Assembly (NCBI GenBank): GCA_018902385.1
Contig: JABSSW010000053.1
Location: 264,412 to 328,411 of the forward strand
Length of the DNA stretch: 64,000 bases
Direction: 5' to 3'
Source of the DNA: Physcia stellaris
Lineage: Eukaryota > Ascomycota > Lecanoromycetes > Caliciales > Physciaceae
The position numbers and the translations under genes are program-made. A model generated the notes under the pieces. That model saw only the letters and a program-made list of their open reading frames with translations. It was not told the origin of the DNA and did no database searches. Shown piece by piece: positions 1 to 13,144 of the stretch (within the stretch, counting starts at the first letter, position 1; every line of letters begins with the position of its first letter).

Positions 1-721
1 CGTGAATGAACAAACATGAAATTGTTTTGAATATAATTTACGATAAATTGATTTTCAAATCGTTCAAATGTAATTATCATGACAATATATTCATCAAAAC
101 AATGCAAATTCGACGTTTGAAAACTTTTGATTCAAATTGTCGATAAAACGTATTTAATTGACGTCGCGATGTTTTTTTATCGAAAACAAATAACGCGAAA
201 CATATTGTTACAATAAAATTTCGATATACGATTTTATCTCGTTCGCAATTTAATTTCTCAACGTTTTATGTACAAAACGAATCAAACGTATTCGATTCAA
301 AATGTTTCAATTATTTCATTCATTCGAAAATCGATTAAAATGACGAATCGTTCGTCGTTGAATAAAATCATTCAAAAATTGATATCACAACGATTACGAA
401 AACGACGTTCGTAAAAAAAAAAAATTTGAAAAAACAACGCAACAAACGTTGAAAAATCAAAAAACAACAATTCGAAATTTTTTTATTTTCGAAATTGAAT
501 TTAAACGATTCGATGAATATCGCGATAATTGATACAATTTTTTTTTATTTATTCGTCGATTTTAAAAATCGAAAACAAAAAATGTAATGTTTTTTTATTA
601 CGATCAATCAAATCGATTTCGCATTCAAAACATTGCGAACAAATTTTGAATTGTTGAAAATTGTCGTCATAATCAAAAAATTCTGAAACACGAACAAATT
701 AAATCGATTTTTAAACGTATA

Positions 722-1464
722 ATGAAAAAAATATCGAAATATTTCAAACATTTGTCAAAAATATTCGATTTTCAAAAAACAATTGAATTGTTGTCGCATC
801 GAATTTACGATCACAAAATCGAATTTTTAAACGATAACAATACATTGTTTCGAAATCGAATATATTTTTTGTTCGAATTCAAATTTCAAAAATTCAAAAA
901 ATATTTGAAAAATAATTTTCAAAAAAATTTTATTGTATTCAATCAAATAACATACGTTTCGTTCGTTTTATTTGCAATTAAATCAAATGATCAATTACGT
1001 TTGTGTGTGAATTATCGACGATTTAATTACATCACGAAACGCAATCGATATTTCATTTTTTTGATCGAAAAAATTTTAATTAAAATGCAAAATTGCAAAT
1101 ATTTGATTAAATTAAATATTATATCGATTTTCAACAAATTTCGAATGAATGAAAAAATGAAAAATTTATCACGTTCGTTATTTTCATGAAATCGTACAAA
1201 TATCGAATATTATTTTTCGAATTGATTAACGAATTCGCGAATTGACAACATTATATAAACGATTTATTGTTCAATTTTTTGAACGATTTTTGTCAAATTT
1301 ATTTAAATGATATTTTTATTTATAACAAATTTAAAAAAAAACACATCGTTCACGTTCGTAAAATGTTGAAAAAATTCAAAAAAATTGAATTACAAATGAA
1401 TATTAAAAAATGCGAAATTTTTAAAAAAAATGACATTTTTGAACGTTATATTATCGATAAATGA
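722..1464 (+). pseudogene. Gypsy reverse transcriptase relic (copy 1)
   Basis: The reading frame from 722 gives the Gypsy RT entry region: YDHKIEF, then LRLCVNYRRFNYIT (the family's LRLCVDYRxLN), NRYFIFLIEKIL (usually NRYPLPLI) and a KLNIISIFNKFR stretch. After stops near 1189 the frame resumes at 1267 with QIYLNDIFIYN, the catalytic YLDD box with its first Asp changed to Asn. The change is GAT to AAT after an A, a target context in this window. Loss of this Asp would abolish polymerase activity even without the stops. Confidence 0.88.
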
Positions 1465-1729
1465 TTTTCGCATGAATTCGAAAAAAATAAAAATTATTGT
1501 CAATTGAAAACGTTTTACAAATTTGAAAAAAATGCAAATTTTCGTGAATTTCGTCAATTTTTACAAACGATTCATTCGTGATTTTTCGAAAAAAATTCGA
1601 ATTTTCATTCGAATGATCAAAAAACTCGTGAATTTCGAATGAATTGTTGAAATCGAAAAAATTTTCAATTTTTTCAAAAAAACGATAATCGAAATTTTCA
1701 TATTACGACATTACGATCGAATCAAACAA

Positions 1730-2140
1730 ATCATTTTGAAAATTGATTTTTTTCATTACGTTAATGCGAAAATATTATTTCAATACAACGACGAAAAAGT
1801 TTTGCATTTCGTTGTTTTTTATAATTGTAACATGATTTCAATCGAATACAATTACGAAATTTATAACAAAAAATTGTTGATCATTATTCGTTGTTTAAAA
1901 CATTGACGTTTTGAATTTGAAAATATTGAAAAATCGATCAAAATTTTCATCGATCACAAAAATTTGAAAATCTTCATGACGTCAAAGAAATTAATTTTTC
2001 GTCAAATTCGTTGAACAAATTTTTTTTCGAAATTCAATATTGTCATTCAATTTCAATTCGAAATTCAAAACGTTAAAACAAATATTTTAATTCGTATATT
2101 TGATTTACGATCAAAAAACGATATTGACGAACGACATCAA
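1730..2140 (+). pseudogene. Gypsy RNase H relic (copy 1)
   Basis: Translation gives LHFVVFYNCNMISIEYNYEIYNKKLL and IDHKNLKIFMTSKKL in pieces. These match the Gypsy RNase H pattern LHPVAFxSxKMxxAExNYEIYDKELLA and TDHKNLxYFxTTKxL. Stops fall at positions normally held by Trp (for example after RCLKH). It lies directly downstream of the RT relic, as in Gypsy pol. Confidence 0.8.
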
Positions 2141-2429
2141 TATCGAAAAAAAATATTGTTTATTTTAAAACGATTCGAAATTCACGCGATGAAAATTGAC
2201 GAATTTATTTACGAACGAGTTTTTGTTGTCAACAAAATTGACGATAATTGCACAATTTATCGTGAAATCATCGAGCAAAATTTCTTTTCAATAAATGAAA
2301 TTGATTTACGAAATTGCATTGAAAAAAATGACGTTTTGTATCGAAAAAATCGATTTTGAATGTTCGTCGATGTTTTTTTATTCGTTGATTTTTTCAAAAA
2401 AAATCATGAATTTTTTGTTTCGAAACATT

Positions 2430-2761
2430 CAAATTTTAATCGCATGAAAAATTTTATACGTCGCGATTTTTATTGATTCAATATGCGCAAAACGATTTGT
2501 CGATACGTACGTAATTGTTATGAATGTTAACGCACGAAAATTTTCAAAAATCGCAAAAACGATTTGTTTATTTTTTTGATCATATTTTTGCAACATTGAA
2601 TCGACATATCAATGAATTTTATTATCGAATTATTCGATGTTCACGATCATAACGTCATATGCACGATAAATGACAAATTTAACAAAAAACGTCATTACGT
2701 GTTTTGTATCGTCGACGACGAAAATATCAATATTGAAATCACGATCAAAATATTCATCAAT
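2430..2761 (+). pseudogene. Gypsy integrase relic, truncated by insertion (copy 1)
   Basis: The frame starting near 2443 reads MKNFIRRDFY-stop-FNMRKTICRY then VRNCYEC, the integrase zinc-binding domain (usually RRDFYWPxM and CxxCQRTK). The Trp after FY is TGA and the Gln after CYEC is TAA. MNFIIELFDVHDH at 2612 starts the catalytic core (family: MDFIxGLP), with Asp changed to Asn. The core stops abruptly at 2761, where the LTR of another element begins. Confidence 0.82.
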
Positions 2762-2979
2762 TGTGACGAACGTACATCGAATTCAACATTTAACAAAATT
2801 AACATCGAATTAACATCGTTATTTTATCACATCGAATGTTAGAATCGAAACTCGTTTTGACGCATTCAAAAAATCAAATTTTCTACATATGTTTTTGCAA
2901 ATTTTGTATTTGTTTTTCATTTCGAAATATTTTCGTGTAATTATGTAATAATATCATATCTTTGCATAGCAATTTCACA
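2762..2979 (+). repeat. LTR (218 bp), third copy of the 19116-24731 element's LTR
   Basis: Begins TGTGACGAACG and ends TTTCACA, giving the standard TG...CA ends. It aligns along its length with the LTRs at 19116-19328 and 24518-24731. The bases after it (TTATATCGAAAT) match those after the left LTR at 19329, so this is a 5' LTR in plus orientation inserted into the Gypsy integrase. Confidence 0.85.
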
Positions 2980-3360
2980 TTATATCGAAATGAAACGTTT
3001 TTTCATGTTCGTTTGCAAATGATACGCGAACATTCAAATAAACAAAATTTTTGTTTCAAAATTCAAAAATTGATAAAGAAACATAATAATTTTCGTATCG
3101 TTTGATCATTCAAAAAAACAACAAAACGTAACAAATTGATTTGAATGCGAAAAAACGAAAATAATAAATTCGTTTGTCGATTCAAAAATATTTTGACAAA
3201 CGAATTTCAACGATAATCGATTCACGAAAATAATTTTTCGAACGTCGATTCAAATTCGAAAAATTATTAATTGTCGAAAAAAATTTTTTTGTTTCAGAAA
3301 ATGACTCGATTACATCATCAAACACATATCAAAATTATTTCGAAAAAATGACATTAAATA
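2980..3360 (+). mobile_element. 5' internal fragment of the LTR element
   Basis: Collinear with 19329-19680, for example the shared TTCGTTTGTCGATT and GACAAACGAATTTCAACG. Similarity fades near 3360. I found no matching 3' LTR downstream, so this looks like a truncated insertion. Confidence 0.7.
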
Positions 3361-4390
3361 CAAAAAAAATCAATTAAAATTAATCAAAACAATTTTTTTA
3401 TATTCGAATTTTTATCATTTCGAACGACATTATATTTCAATCGATTATTTAAGTTTTTTATATTTCGCAATTTTTTTTTTTTTCAATTCATTCGAAAATT
3501 TAATTTTTTATCATCATGATTTTTTCAATTCGTTTGAAAAAACGTCAACGATTCAACGAAATAATTGAAATTGAATATTTTTGAAATTTTAATCAAAAAA
3601 ATCGTTTTGAATATTGAATTTTTTTTCGATATTTATATGATCACAACAATGTTCGATTTTACAAAATCGAATTTCATAATGATTTTGACGTCAATTGACA
3701 TATTCATTTTTCGAAATTAAAAAGAACGATTTTTGAACAATTTGCACGATTCTGAAAAGTTTGAAATTTTTTCGAAAAAATAGAAACAAAAACATCAATA
3801 TCAATTCGAATTTGAAAAATTTCAAAAATACATAAAAACGAAAAAATTTAAAACATTTTTTAAAATTCGATGAAATCAACGTTCAATTTTCGAAACAAAT
3901 CGAAATTCAAATTCATAAATATCGTACTAAAATCAACAAACGATTCGTCGTTTAATTCGTAAAAAAAAAAATTTTACAAAAAAAATTTTTTCGAATGATC
4001 AGATTGTCGACGTTTTCTCAAAAACTAATTATAACGAAAAAATTGATTTTTTCAAAATTCGTTCAAAGAGCAAAAAATTAATTTTTAAATACATCGATTT
4101 TTTTATTTTTTATGAACACAAAAATTCGAACATTTTCGATTACATTCGATATAATATTTGAAAAAATAAATGCGTAAATAAATTGAAAATCAATGCGAAT
4201 TGATATTTTATTAAACAACAACAAATCATTGCAATCGTTCAATGATTAAAAAACAAAATCGTCGAACACGTTCACACTCGACGTAAAATTCAACGTCATT
4301 TTTTTTTCGATTACGAAAAAATTTTCAAATTGTTCGATATCATTTACGTCGATGTAAATTATAATCGCAATATTTGACGTCAATACGACG
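3361..4390. other. AT-rich DNA without recognisable gene
   Basis: Long A and T runs with scattered CG. I see no domain. It probably holds the decayed rest of the LTR element and the 5' end of Gypsy copy 2. Confidence 0.5.
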
Positions 4391-4398
4391 ATTTCAAA

Positions 4399-4850
4399 AT
4401 GAAATTCTCGAATGTATATAGCGAATTTTATTCGAAATTTTTATTATTGATTAATCAATTATTCAACAAATTTGATGACGACAAAATTCATGATTTGAAA
4501 AAAATTCTTCTCGTTAAATTCAAATTGATTATGAATAATCTGAATAATTTCATTTCGTTTGATGTTTTTCATCGAAAAATTCAAACAATCGATAATCGTC
4601 ATCGACGTATTCAAAATGACGACGATAATTTTTTCAAATTTTCGAATCATAAACAGACATTTCGAATTCGTCGAAACGAAAAATATTTTGCGAAATTGAT
4701 CATCAATTACATCAATTCAATCAAAAAAAAAATTTACAAAATTGTCATAATTCGTTTTTTTGTAAAAAAGAAATGTCGTCGTTGTGATAATTTGAAACAT
4801 TGATGAAAAAAATGCAAATCAAACAAGTCGTTATTCGAATGAATAAACGA
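4399..4850 (+). pseudogene. Gypsy gag relic with zinc knuckle
   Basis: Reads YSEFYSKFLLLINQL, HDLKKILLVKFKLIMNN and QTIDNRHRRI, matching the retrotransposon gag pattern (FYxEFxxL...LxxKLPxxLxxAL...VDNxxR). It is followed by CRRC-DNLKH then two TGA codons and KKC. That spacing is C-x2-C-x4-H-x4-C, a CCHC zinc knuckle with two stops inside the last gap. Trp-to-stop (TGG to TGA) is a likely cause of at least one. Confidence 0.75.
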
Positions 4851-6136
4851 TTTGATTAAAAAAAAATATTCAATTTTCAAAATATTGCAACGATTTTCGA
4901 TTATGTTAACAATATATTCATTGTTTTTTCATTTTTCGATAAATCGAAAAATTAATTATCTTTTTCGAAAACGCGAAAAAGATTATCAGAATTTGTTCAC
5001 GAAATTTTCAACATAACATTTTTAACGAATTTCTTTGTAAATTTTTAATTAAAAAAATAAATTTGTTTTTTGACAATCGAAAAAATCATGATTCATGATT
5101 TAATTGATATCGATGTTTTTGAATATGTTTTCATTAATGAAAAAATTGCGAAAAAAATTTGTCATAAATTAAATTAATTTCAATATTTTTATCGAAATTC
5201 AAAAAAAATTTTTAATTTCGAAAAAAAAAAATCAAATTTATTATTCATCAAATATTGTTCAAAATGACGATACAAAATCATTCAAAATTTTTCGTTTTTT
5301 TGTTTATTATCAAAATAAAACAACATTCGTTGATTTTAAATAAATCATGAATAAACAAACATGAAATGATTTTCAACATAATCAATGACGAATGTTATTT
5401 CACATCAAATCATTCAAAATCATGACGAAACATTTTTTTTATCGTTTCGATCGTCGATATTTCAAAAATTATTCAATTCAAACAAACAATCGAATAAAAC
5501 ATTTTATTTATCGTTTTTGAACGATTTTTCACGTCGTTTTTTTTTTTTTTAAAACGTTCAAAAATATCAAATATTTCAAAAACGATCAATTTCGATTTTT
5601 TTCGATCGATTTTTTTCGTTTTATCGTTGAAAATGAATCGAAAAAAACGTCAATCGTTAAAAAAAAAAATTTTTGAATTTCGATTTCAAATATGTCATCG
5701 AAAAATAAACAAAAATTATTTTCGAATAAATTTTTCAAAAAAAAAAAAATGAAAACAATACGCGAAACACAAAAATCGAATTTGATTAACGTTTCGAACA
5801 AAAAAAAATTCGATTTATTCAAAAAATTTACGCGACGTTTTAATCGAAAATTTAAAATTACGATTTTCGAACATGAAAACGACGAACAAAATTTCGATTT
5901 TGATATATCATTAAATGTCGTTTTTATTGACGCGATTGTTTTTCAATCGTTAACGAAATTTAAAAAGAAAAAAAAAAAATCAAAATATTTTTTTTGATCA
6001 ATGAAAAAATTAAACGAAATTATCGACAACGTCAAAAAAATTTAATCAAAATAAAAATTGATTTCGATTTGAATTTCAAAACTTTTTTTTTTTAAAATCA
6101 TGAAAACAATCGTCGAAAAATTAAAACGTAAAATTT

Positions 6137-6949
6137 TTGAATTTTTTAAACGATTCGAAAACGTATTCAATTCGAAAAAATCGACAAATTATTTTTCATA
6201 AATTTTACGATCACAAAATCGAATTGACGAAAAATTCGAATCAATTATTTCGAAATCGAATTTATTTTTTATCGTTTAAAAAATTCGAAATTTTTCAAAA
6301 ATATTTACACGATAATTTTCAAAAAAAATTTATCAATTCAAACAAAACGTTTTATGTTTTTTTCATTTTATTCGTCGTCAAATCGAACGAACAATTTCGT
6401 TTGTGTGTCGATTATCGAAAATTGAACGTCATAATCAAACGTAATAATTATTTTATTTCGTTGATCGAAAAAATTTTCGCAAAAATTATCGATTGAAAAT
6501 TTTTGTTCAAATTGAATATTATATCGATTTTCAATAAATTTCGAATGAATTCAAAACGAAAATTTTATTATTTTTATATGTTCGTTAAACATTTACAAAT
6601 ATCATGTATTGTTTTTGAATTAATCAATGATTCGATCAATTGACAACATTACATGAACGATTTGTTGTTCGAATATATTAATCATTTTTGTCAAATGTAT
6701 TTGAATGATATTTTTCATTTACAACAAAATTCGAAAACAACACGAACGACATTTCATTCAAATATTTCAAAAATTAAAAAAAATCGATTTTTTCAAATCG
6801 ATATCAAAAAATGCGAATTTTTTTCAAACAAAAATTTTTTTTCGACGTCATATTATCAACAAAAAATTTACGTAATGAATTCAAAAAAATACAAAATATT
6901 GTCAATTGAATTCGTTTCAATTTGCATCAAAAAATGCAAACGTTTGTAA
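6137..6949 (+). pseudogene. Gypsy reverse transcriptase relic (copy 2)
   Basis: Contains FYDHKIELTKN, FRLCVDYRKLNVIIKRNNYF and, in the later frame from 6653, FCQMYLNDIF. As in copy 1, the YLDD box has become YLND. Stops lie at 6494-6496 and between the two halves. Aligns with 722-1464. Confidence 0.86.
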
Positions 6950-7089
6950 ATTTTTGCAATTTTTATCGACGTTTCATCAAAATATTTTCGAAATTCGTCA
7001 AATTTTTAATTCGAATAATCAAAAAAAAATTGATTTCGAATGAATCGATTTGATTAATGAAACGTTCGAAATTTTGAAAAAACAAATAA

Positions 7090-8220
7090 TCGAAATTTCA
7101 ATTTTTCGACATTACGATCGCAATCGTAAAATTATTTTGAAAATCGATTTTTCAAATTGATATTTAAATGAAATTTTATTTCAATACGACGACGACGAAA
7201 TTTTTCATTCGATAATTTTTTTCAATAAAAAAATGATTTTTGTCGAATGCAATTACGAAATATATAACAAAAAATTTTTAATCATTATTCGATGTTTAAA
7301 ACATTGAAAATTCGAATTCGAAAATATCGACGAATTCGTCGAAATTTACATCGATCACAAAAATTTAAAAATTTTATAACAAACAAAAATTCATTTTTCG
7401 TCAAATACGTTGAATCGAAATTTTGAAATTGATTTACAATATCAAAATTCAATATCAATTCGAAATCAAAAATTTTAAAACGATGTTTTGATTCGAATGT
7501 TTGAATTTCGTTTCGTCGAAAACGACGAACGAAAATTTTATAAAAAACAAATTTTGAATTTTTTTTTCGATTGCAATTATGTTCGATTGACGTTCAAAAC
7601 GATTTGTACGAATCGTCATGCAAATCAATCGAAAAAACGAAAATTGTATTAATTATCGTCAAATTTTGATCGATAATCAAATCATCAACGAAAAAAATAA
7701 ATTTGCAAAATTGTTTCGAATCGAAATGAAATTCAATTTAAAAACGAAAATTTTTGAATATCAAATCGATTAAATTTTATGATTGAAATAATTCGATGAC
7801 GTGATTTAAATCAATTTTTTTGTGCACATTCGAACATGAATCGTATTGAAAAATTCATTAAACGTTATTATTATTGATTTAATAAAAATTAAAATCAAAC
7901 GTTATATTCGTAATTGTCACAAATGTCAACGATCGAAAAAAACACGATAATCGTTCACGAATTATTAATTTCATTGTCGATTTTTAATCAACGATAAAAT
8001 TGATATATCGATAAATTTCATAATCGAATTATTTGATTTCAAAAAAACAAAATGTCATTTGTATTATTATCGATCGTTTAAACAAAAAAACGTCATTACG
8101 TTTTTGCGAAATCGATGACGATAATTCAAAATAATTCAAATTTGTGTCAAAATATTGTTACATTACGTATTTCGTATTCAAAATTATTTTTTTCATCATT
8201 TCAAATCGAAATGATCAATT
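7090..8220 (+). pseudogene. Gypsy RNase H and integrase relic (copy 2)
   Basis: Scattered frames give CNYEIYNKK and IDHKNLKIL (RNase H), then a KRHYVF stretch near 8085 (integrase core), matching copy 1 in order and spacing. Many stops and frame changes. Confidence 0.7.
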
Positions 8221-8250
8221 CGTAAATCGCGTTTGAAAAAATTTTTGTAA

Positions 8251-9990
8251 ACGATAAAAATCAAATGTAAATTAAATTGTTTTTCAATTTGAAATTGATG
8301 ATCAAATCGAAAAATCAATCAAAATAAATTCGATTACGTTTGTATTGCAAATTATCGTCAAAACGATTGAATTGAATTAAATAAATATCATGAAATTCGT
8401 TGAAAAATGATGTTTCAAAATCAAATTATTTTTTTTTTCAGAATAAAAATATTAATTTTCGAATGATTTTTGAATCAAATTTAAATGATTACGAAATCAC
8501 AAAAAAACGTTTGTTGATTAAACAAAACGAATTCATTGTCAAAAAATGAATCGTATCATCGAATAAATCAAAATCAATATTGTCGATGCAAAACAAAAAA
8601 TGATTGCATTCGAATCAACAAATTTCGTTTGTTCAATAAATTTTGAAATAAAAATTTTTTTGATTAAATCGTCGTTATATAAAAACGATTCGTTAAATTC
8701 AAACAAACTCGATGACAAAAAATTGAATTCATACAAAAAATCAAAAAAAAAATTTCGTTTATGAATTGAAATTGAAAAACGATAAATGCAATAAATTCAT
8801 TCAATGAAATTTTTGATTGTTGAAAAAAAATTTTAAAATTTTGAAAAAACAAATCAACGATTTTCAAAAAATTTTATCGAAATGAAATTTGAATTTTAAA
8901 ACGATAATAATTCGCAATTTCGATATTATTACACATTACAAATCGTTCAAAAAAATTGATTCGATTTGAAAATTACGCGAAATTTAAATGATATTACGTC
9001 GACGACGACGAATTTTGTTCAAACATCGCGATTATTTATTTCATTTTTAATTCAAAAACAACAAAATTTGTCGAAATCGATTAAAATAAATGAATTTTCA
9101 ATCAATGAATCAAAAAATTATTAATCGAAATTTTAAATATTTTTTCAAATTGATTTGAAAAATTTTTTTTTCATTCGTTTCGTGAATTTTGTTTACGAAT
9201 AATTTCGCATGAAAAATTGAATTTGTCAACGATTTTCAAAAAAATTGTCAAATCAAATTTTACATAAACAAATGAATAATAACGTAAAATTTTCAATGAA
9301 ACGAATAAATAAAATTAAAAAAAAAATTCGAACATTTAAATTAAATTCGACAAATTTTTCAATTGTTTATAATGACACGTCGAAAATTTGTAAAATTCGT
9401 TCAAAAATATCGCATTTTTCAAAAAAAAAAATTCATTTTCGTCAATTGTTTTTATACAATCAACGTCAAAAACGTTTGCAAAATCGATTTTGATTTGACA
9501 AAATTTTATCGATCAATTCAATAACGAATTCGTTTCGATTTTCGATATAATTTGATGTTCAAAATTTTCAAAACGTTTATTCAATTCAAATTAACAAATC
9601 GCGTTTTTAATTTTCGAAATTTTTACGAAAATCAAAACGAACATTTTTCGAAAATTTCGAATACATTCACGATTTAATCGACAATTTTCACAATTTTCGC
9701 ATACGCGAAAATTTCAAATTTCGAAAACGTATTTTTAATATTTTTTCACGATCAAATTGTTCAAACAAATCGAAAAACGTCGAATATTTTTTCGAATCGA
9801 TAAATTCGCAAACGAAACGCGATTTCAAAATAATTTTCAACAATGTTTCGATTTTTATTAAATACGTCATTTTGATCGAAATGCGTAAAATATTTGTTCA
9901 CGATAAAAAACGAAAATTTCAATCAATTTTTTCGAAACGTTTGAAAAAAACGAAATTTTGATCGCGTTTGAATTTCAACATTTGACAAAA
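8251..9990. other. AT-rich DNA, unassigned
   Basis: Only short frames (82 aa or less). I recognise no domain on either strand. Base composition and CpT/CpC depletion match the mobile-element relics, so mutated repeat DNA is likely. Confidence 0.5.
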
Positions 9991-12108
9991 TTTTCATCGA
10001 ATTAAATTACGATTTTATACGATAAACGAATGAAATTTCGATCGTAAATTCGTTGTTTTTTCAAATTAATAATTATTGTATTTCATTTTTGACAAAAAAT
10101 TCACATTTTTTCACATTTTCAATTAATGTCATATTTTAATCATTGTTATTTCGAACATGTTCGTTGTTTTTGAACATATTAATAATTTTTTTTTTTTTTC
10201 ATTTTTTTTTTTGTCGTTAATCAAACGAAATTTTATTGATGCAACAACAAATTTTATATTTTTGAAAAACACAAATAAAAATTGAAACGTTTTTTAAATC
10301 GCAAAATTGATCAAAATTGACAAATTCGTCAAATTTAAAACGAAATCGAAATCAAAAATTCATTGATTCGAACGAAAATTATCGACATTAAATTACATTT
10401 CATTTCAAAAAAAATTGCGTTTGTCAAATCGAAATTTGAAATCGAAATCGTTTTATTTTTCACGAATTCGAAAAATAATTTTATGTCACAATAAAAAAAA
10501 AATTTTTTCGAATAACGACATTTTCGAATCAATTTCGTTTGTCGTCGATATCGAATCAAAATTTGATTTCAATAATCGACAAAAATTCAAAATTGAAAAT
10601 GCATCAAAATCAAAAAAAACGAAAAAATGACGAAAATAATGAAAAATCAAACGAAAAAACGATAAAAAAACGTTTAAATAAATATGTTTACAACGACAAA
10701 AATTTTTATGTCAAACGATTTGTTAATCACGAAATTTAAATTCAATCAAAAAATTTTAATGATTGTTTTGCGAACACGACGAATTTCGAACGCAAATTTT
10801 TCGATTTGTTAAATACAAAACAATATTCGAAACAATTCGATTGTATTAAAATATCAAAATTCAATCAAAAAAAAAAAATTATCAAATTAATGTTTGACGA
10901 TGTTCACGATGTTGCGATTCATATTAAATAAACAAAAAAACGAAATCATCAATGCGAAAAATTCGAAATGAAAAAAATTTGTTTGTATTTTATTTGATGA
11001 TTTTTTTCATTCAATTGATATCGTCGAAATTCAAATCGTATTTCGTTTATTTTTTTAATCATGTTTTTCACGTACAAAAACATGATCGCAAATCAAAACG
11101 ATTTCAAAAAAAACGTCAATCGTCGAAAAAAATCGTCATGTAATTCAAAAAAACGAAAATCATTTCATAAAAAAAATTCGATTCAAACAATACAATTGAT
11201 TTTATTAATTCGTTTTATAAATGCAAAATGACGATAAAAATGAATCAATATTGATTATCGTGTTTTCGACAATGATTTTGAATTGAAAAAAAAACATTGA
11301 AAAATTTATCGATAAAAATACAAAAACAAACAATCGAATGTTTTTATAATAAATTTGAAATTTATAATAAAAATGTCGTCAAAATTTCGAAATGAAAACA
11401 AAAATTGATTCGATATTCGATCATCAATATTTATTCAATTGAACGAATCGAAACGTTTCGATTCAAACGCGTCATTAATTTGAAATGAAAAATTTCAAAA
11501 TATGTTTTGAATGCGTCAATCAAAAACGATTACGTTCGCGAATATTTTAAATCGAATTTATCGAAATTTTTTGATAATCACAACAATTTTTTATATGAAT
11601 ATTTATATGCAAATTCATTTGATGTTCAACGAACACGAATATTATATCGAAACGAAATTGAATAAATCGAACATCGTCAAAAATATTTTATTAATGTGTT
11701 CGATTCATAACGATCGTGAATAAAACGCATTTCGTGCGCGATAAAAACGTCGATCATTACGATTTAATTAAAAAAATTCAACAAAATTGTAATTAAAACG
11801 TGAAAATCGCATTTTTGATCGAAATTTCGTTCGACAAACGATTTTTCGATGATTTTGCAATGTTAAAATTATGCAATATGACGCGAAATAAATAAAAAAA
11901 AAATTGACGACATTAAATGAAAATCGTTATTTTCAATTTGACAACGCGTACATGAAATTCGAAAACAAATAAAAAAAAAATTTCGTCGTACAAACAAATT
12001 CGTCAAAAAATCGATGATTTGTTTCAAAATTTCAACGATGTTTTGTCAAAAATGATGATACGATATACATTCGAATCATCGTGATTCGACAAAAATATCA
12101 AAAAATCG

Positions 12109-12324
12109 TTGTCACATTTAAACATCGATGTAAATATGATTTTTTTTTCGAAATTTTCGTCATTGTTGAATAAATTTGATGAAATCATCAAAAATCAAAT
12201 ACAAATCGCAAAATCAACATTTCGAAAATTTGTTGATTCGACAATAATCAACAAAAAACGTATTTTATTCATGACAAAACTATATCGAATAACATTCAAT
12301 TTTTCGTTCATGTTGAAATTTTGA
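12109..12324 (+). pseudogene. Conserved repeat-encoded fragment, unit A
   Basis: 71 codons with INKKRILFMTKLYRITFNFSF. The counterpart at 16388-16603 has INKKRILSMTKLYRITFNLSF. Better protein than DNA conservation suggests a once-coding segment. I do not recognise the family. There are stops on both sides. Confidence 0.5.
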
Positions 12325-13004
12325 AACGATTCGATCAATTTGCAATATCAAATGACATTCGCGAACATGAAAAATTGAATTAAAAATGACGAAATGAATT
12401 CGAAATGTTCGTTATATTTTCACATTCAAAAAAATATTCGTCATCAATTTTAAATTAAAATACATAAATCGAATATTAAATGTTTGAAATGACAAAAAAA
12501 AAAAAAATTATTGATGTTGAATGAATTCGTTGTTGTCGTGTTTTTCGTTATTCAAATACGTTTGTTTTTGATAATCGTATCGATCATATTTATTGTTAAC
12601 ATAATTACAATATGTCAATCAACATTTTCAAAAAAAAATTATTGTTTTTTTTCATTCAAAAATTTCGAATAAAAAGCGAATTTTTATCAAACGCGATTTT
12701 TAACGTTACGTAAATTCACAAAAAATTTCAAAAATATTGAAATTTTCAAAACACGATCGTGATGCATTTTTTTTAACATTTCGTTTGATAAAAACAAATG
12801 TGATTTTGACGCAAACGAACAAATACATATTGATGAAATCACAACATATGTCGTTTGCGAAAAAACAAAAAAAATATCGCGTGTTACGCGTGATTCAAAA
12901 AAAATTTATTAAAATCGTTAAATTCGTTTGTTCGACGATTAAAATCGAAATTGTTATTGTCAACACGTCGAAATTGAAACAGTATTTCGTCACGACAACG
13001 ATGA

Positions 13005-13080
13005 AAACAAAAAATGATGACGAAAAAACAAAAAATGATGATCAAAAAACAAAAAATGATGACGAACAAACAGAAAATAA
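13005..13080 (+). repeat. 18-bp tandem repeat
   Basis: About four units of AAAACAAAAAATGATGA plus one variable base, encoding KTKNDD repeats in the frame from 12737. It lies at the 3' end of unit A. Unit B lacks a comparable array. Confidence 0.75.
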
Positions 13081-13144
13081 CGAAAATAACAATATGATAA
13101 ATGTTTGAAATATTACATTTATTGCATTCAATTTCAATAAAAAC

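Larger units (their letters stand above)
1..2761 (+). mobile_element. Ty3/Gypsy retrotransposon relic, copy 1
   Basis: Degenerate Ty3/Gypsy pol, cut at the left by the window edge and at the right by insertion of another LTR element at 2762. Reverse transcriptase, RNase H and integrase pieces follow in the order expected for Gypsy. The sequence from base 1 can be aligned with copy 2 from about 5348 onward, so the two are parallel copies of one family. Frames are broken by stops that fit G-to-A and C-to-T change. CpT, CpC and their complements are nearly absent, while CpG and CpA are frequent. Non-functional. Confidence 0.9.
4391..8250 (+). mobile_element. Ty3/Gypsy retrotransposon relic, copy 2
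   Basis: A more complete copy with gag, a protease-region spacer, RT, RNase H and integrase in order. Pol is parallel to copy 1 at an offset of about 5.35-5.4 kb. I could not find its LTRs. All frames are interrupted, and CpT/CpC depletion is as severe as in copy 1. Confidence 0.85.
10000..13110 (+). repeat. Unknown interspersed repeat, unit A
   Basis: Collinear with unit B (about 14360-17270). Shared blocks include TATTTCGAACATGTTCGTTG (10150 and 14490), TATGTTTACAACGACAAA (10683 and 14919), a 71-codon frame at 12109-12324 matching 16388-16603 (FSSLLN, INKKRIL, TKLYRITFN), and ACAACATATGTCGTTTGCGAA (12841 and 17115) as a 3' block. The protein is unknown to me. The unit is probably a transposon with degraded coding capacity. 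Confidence 0.7.
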
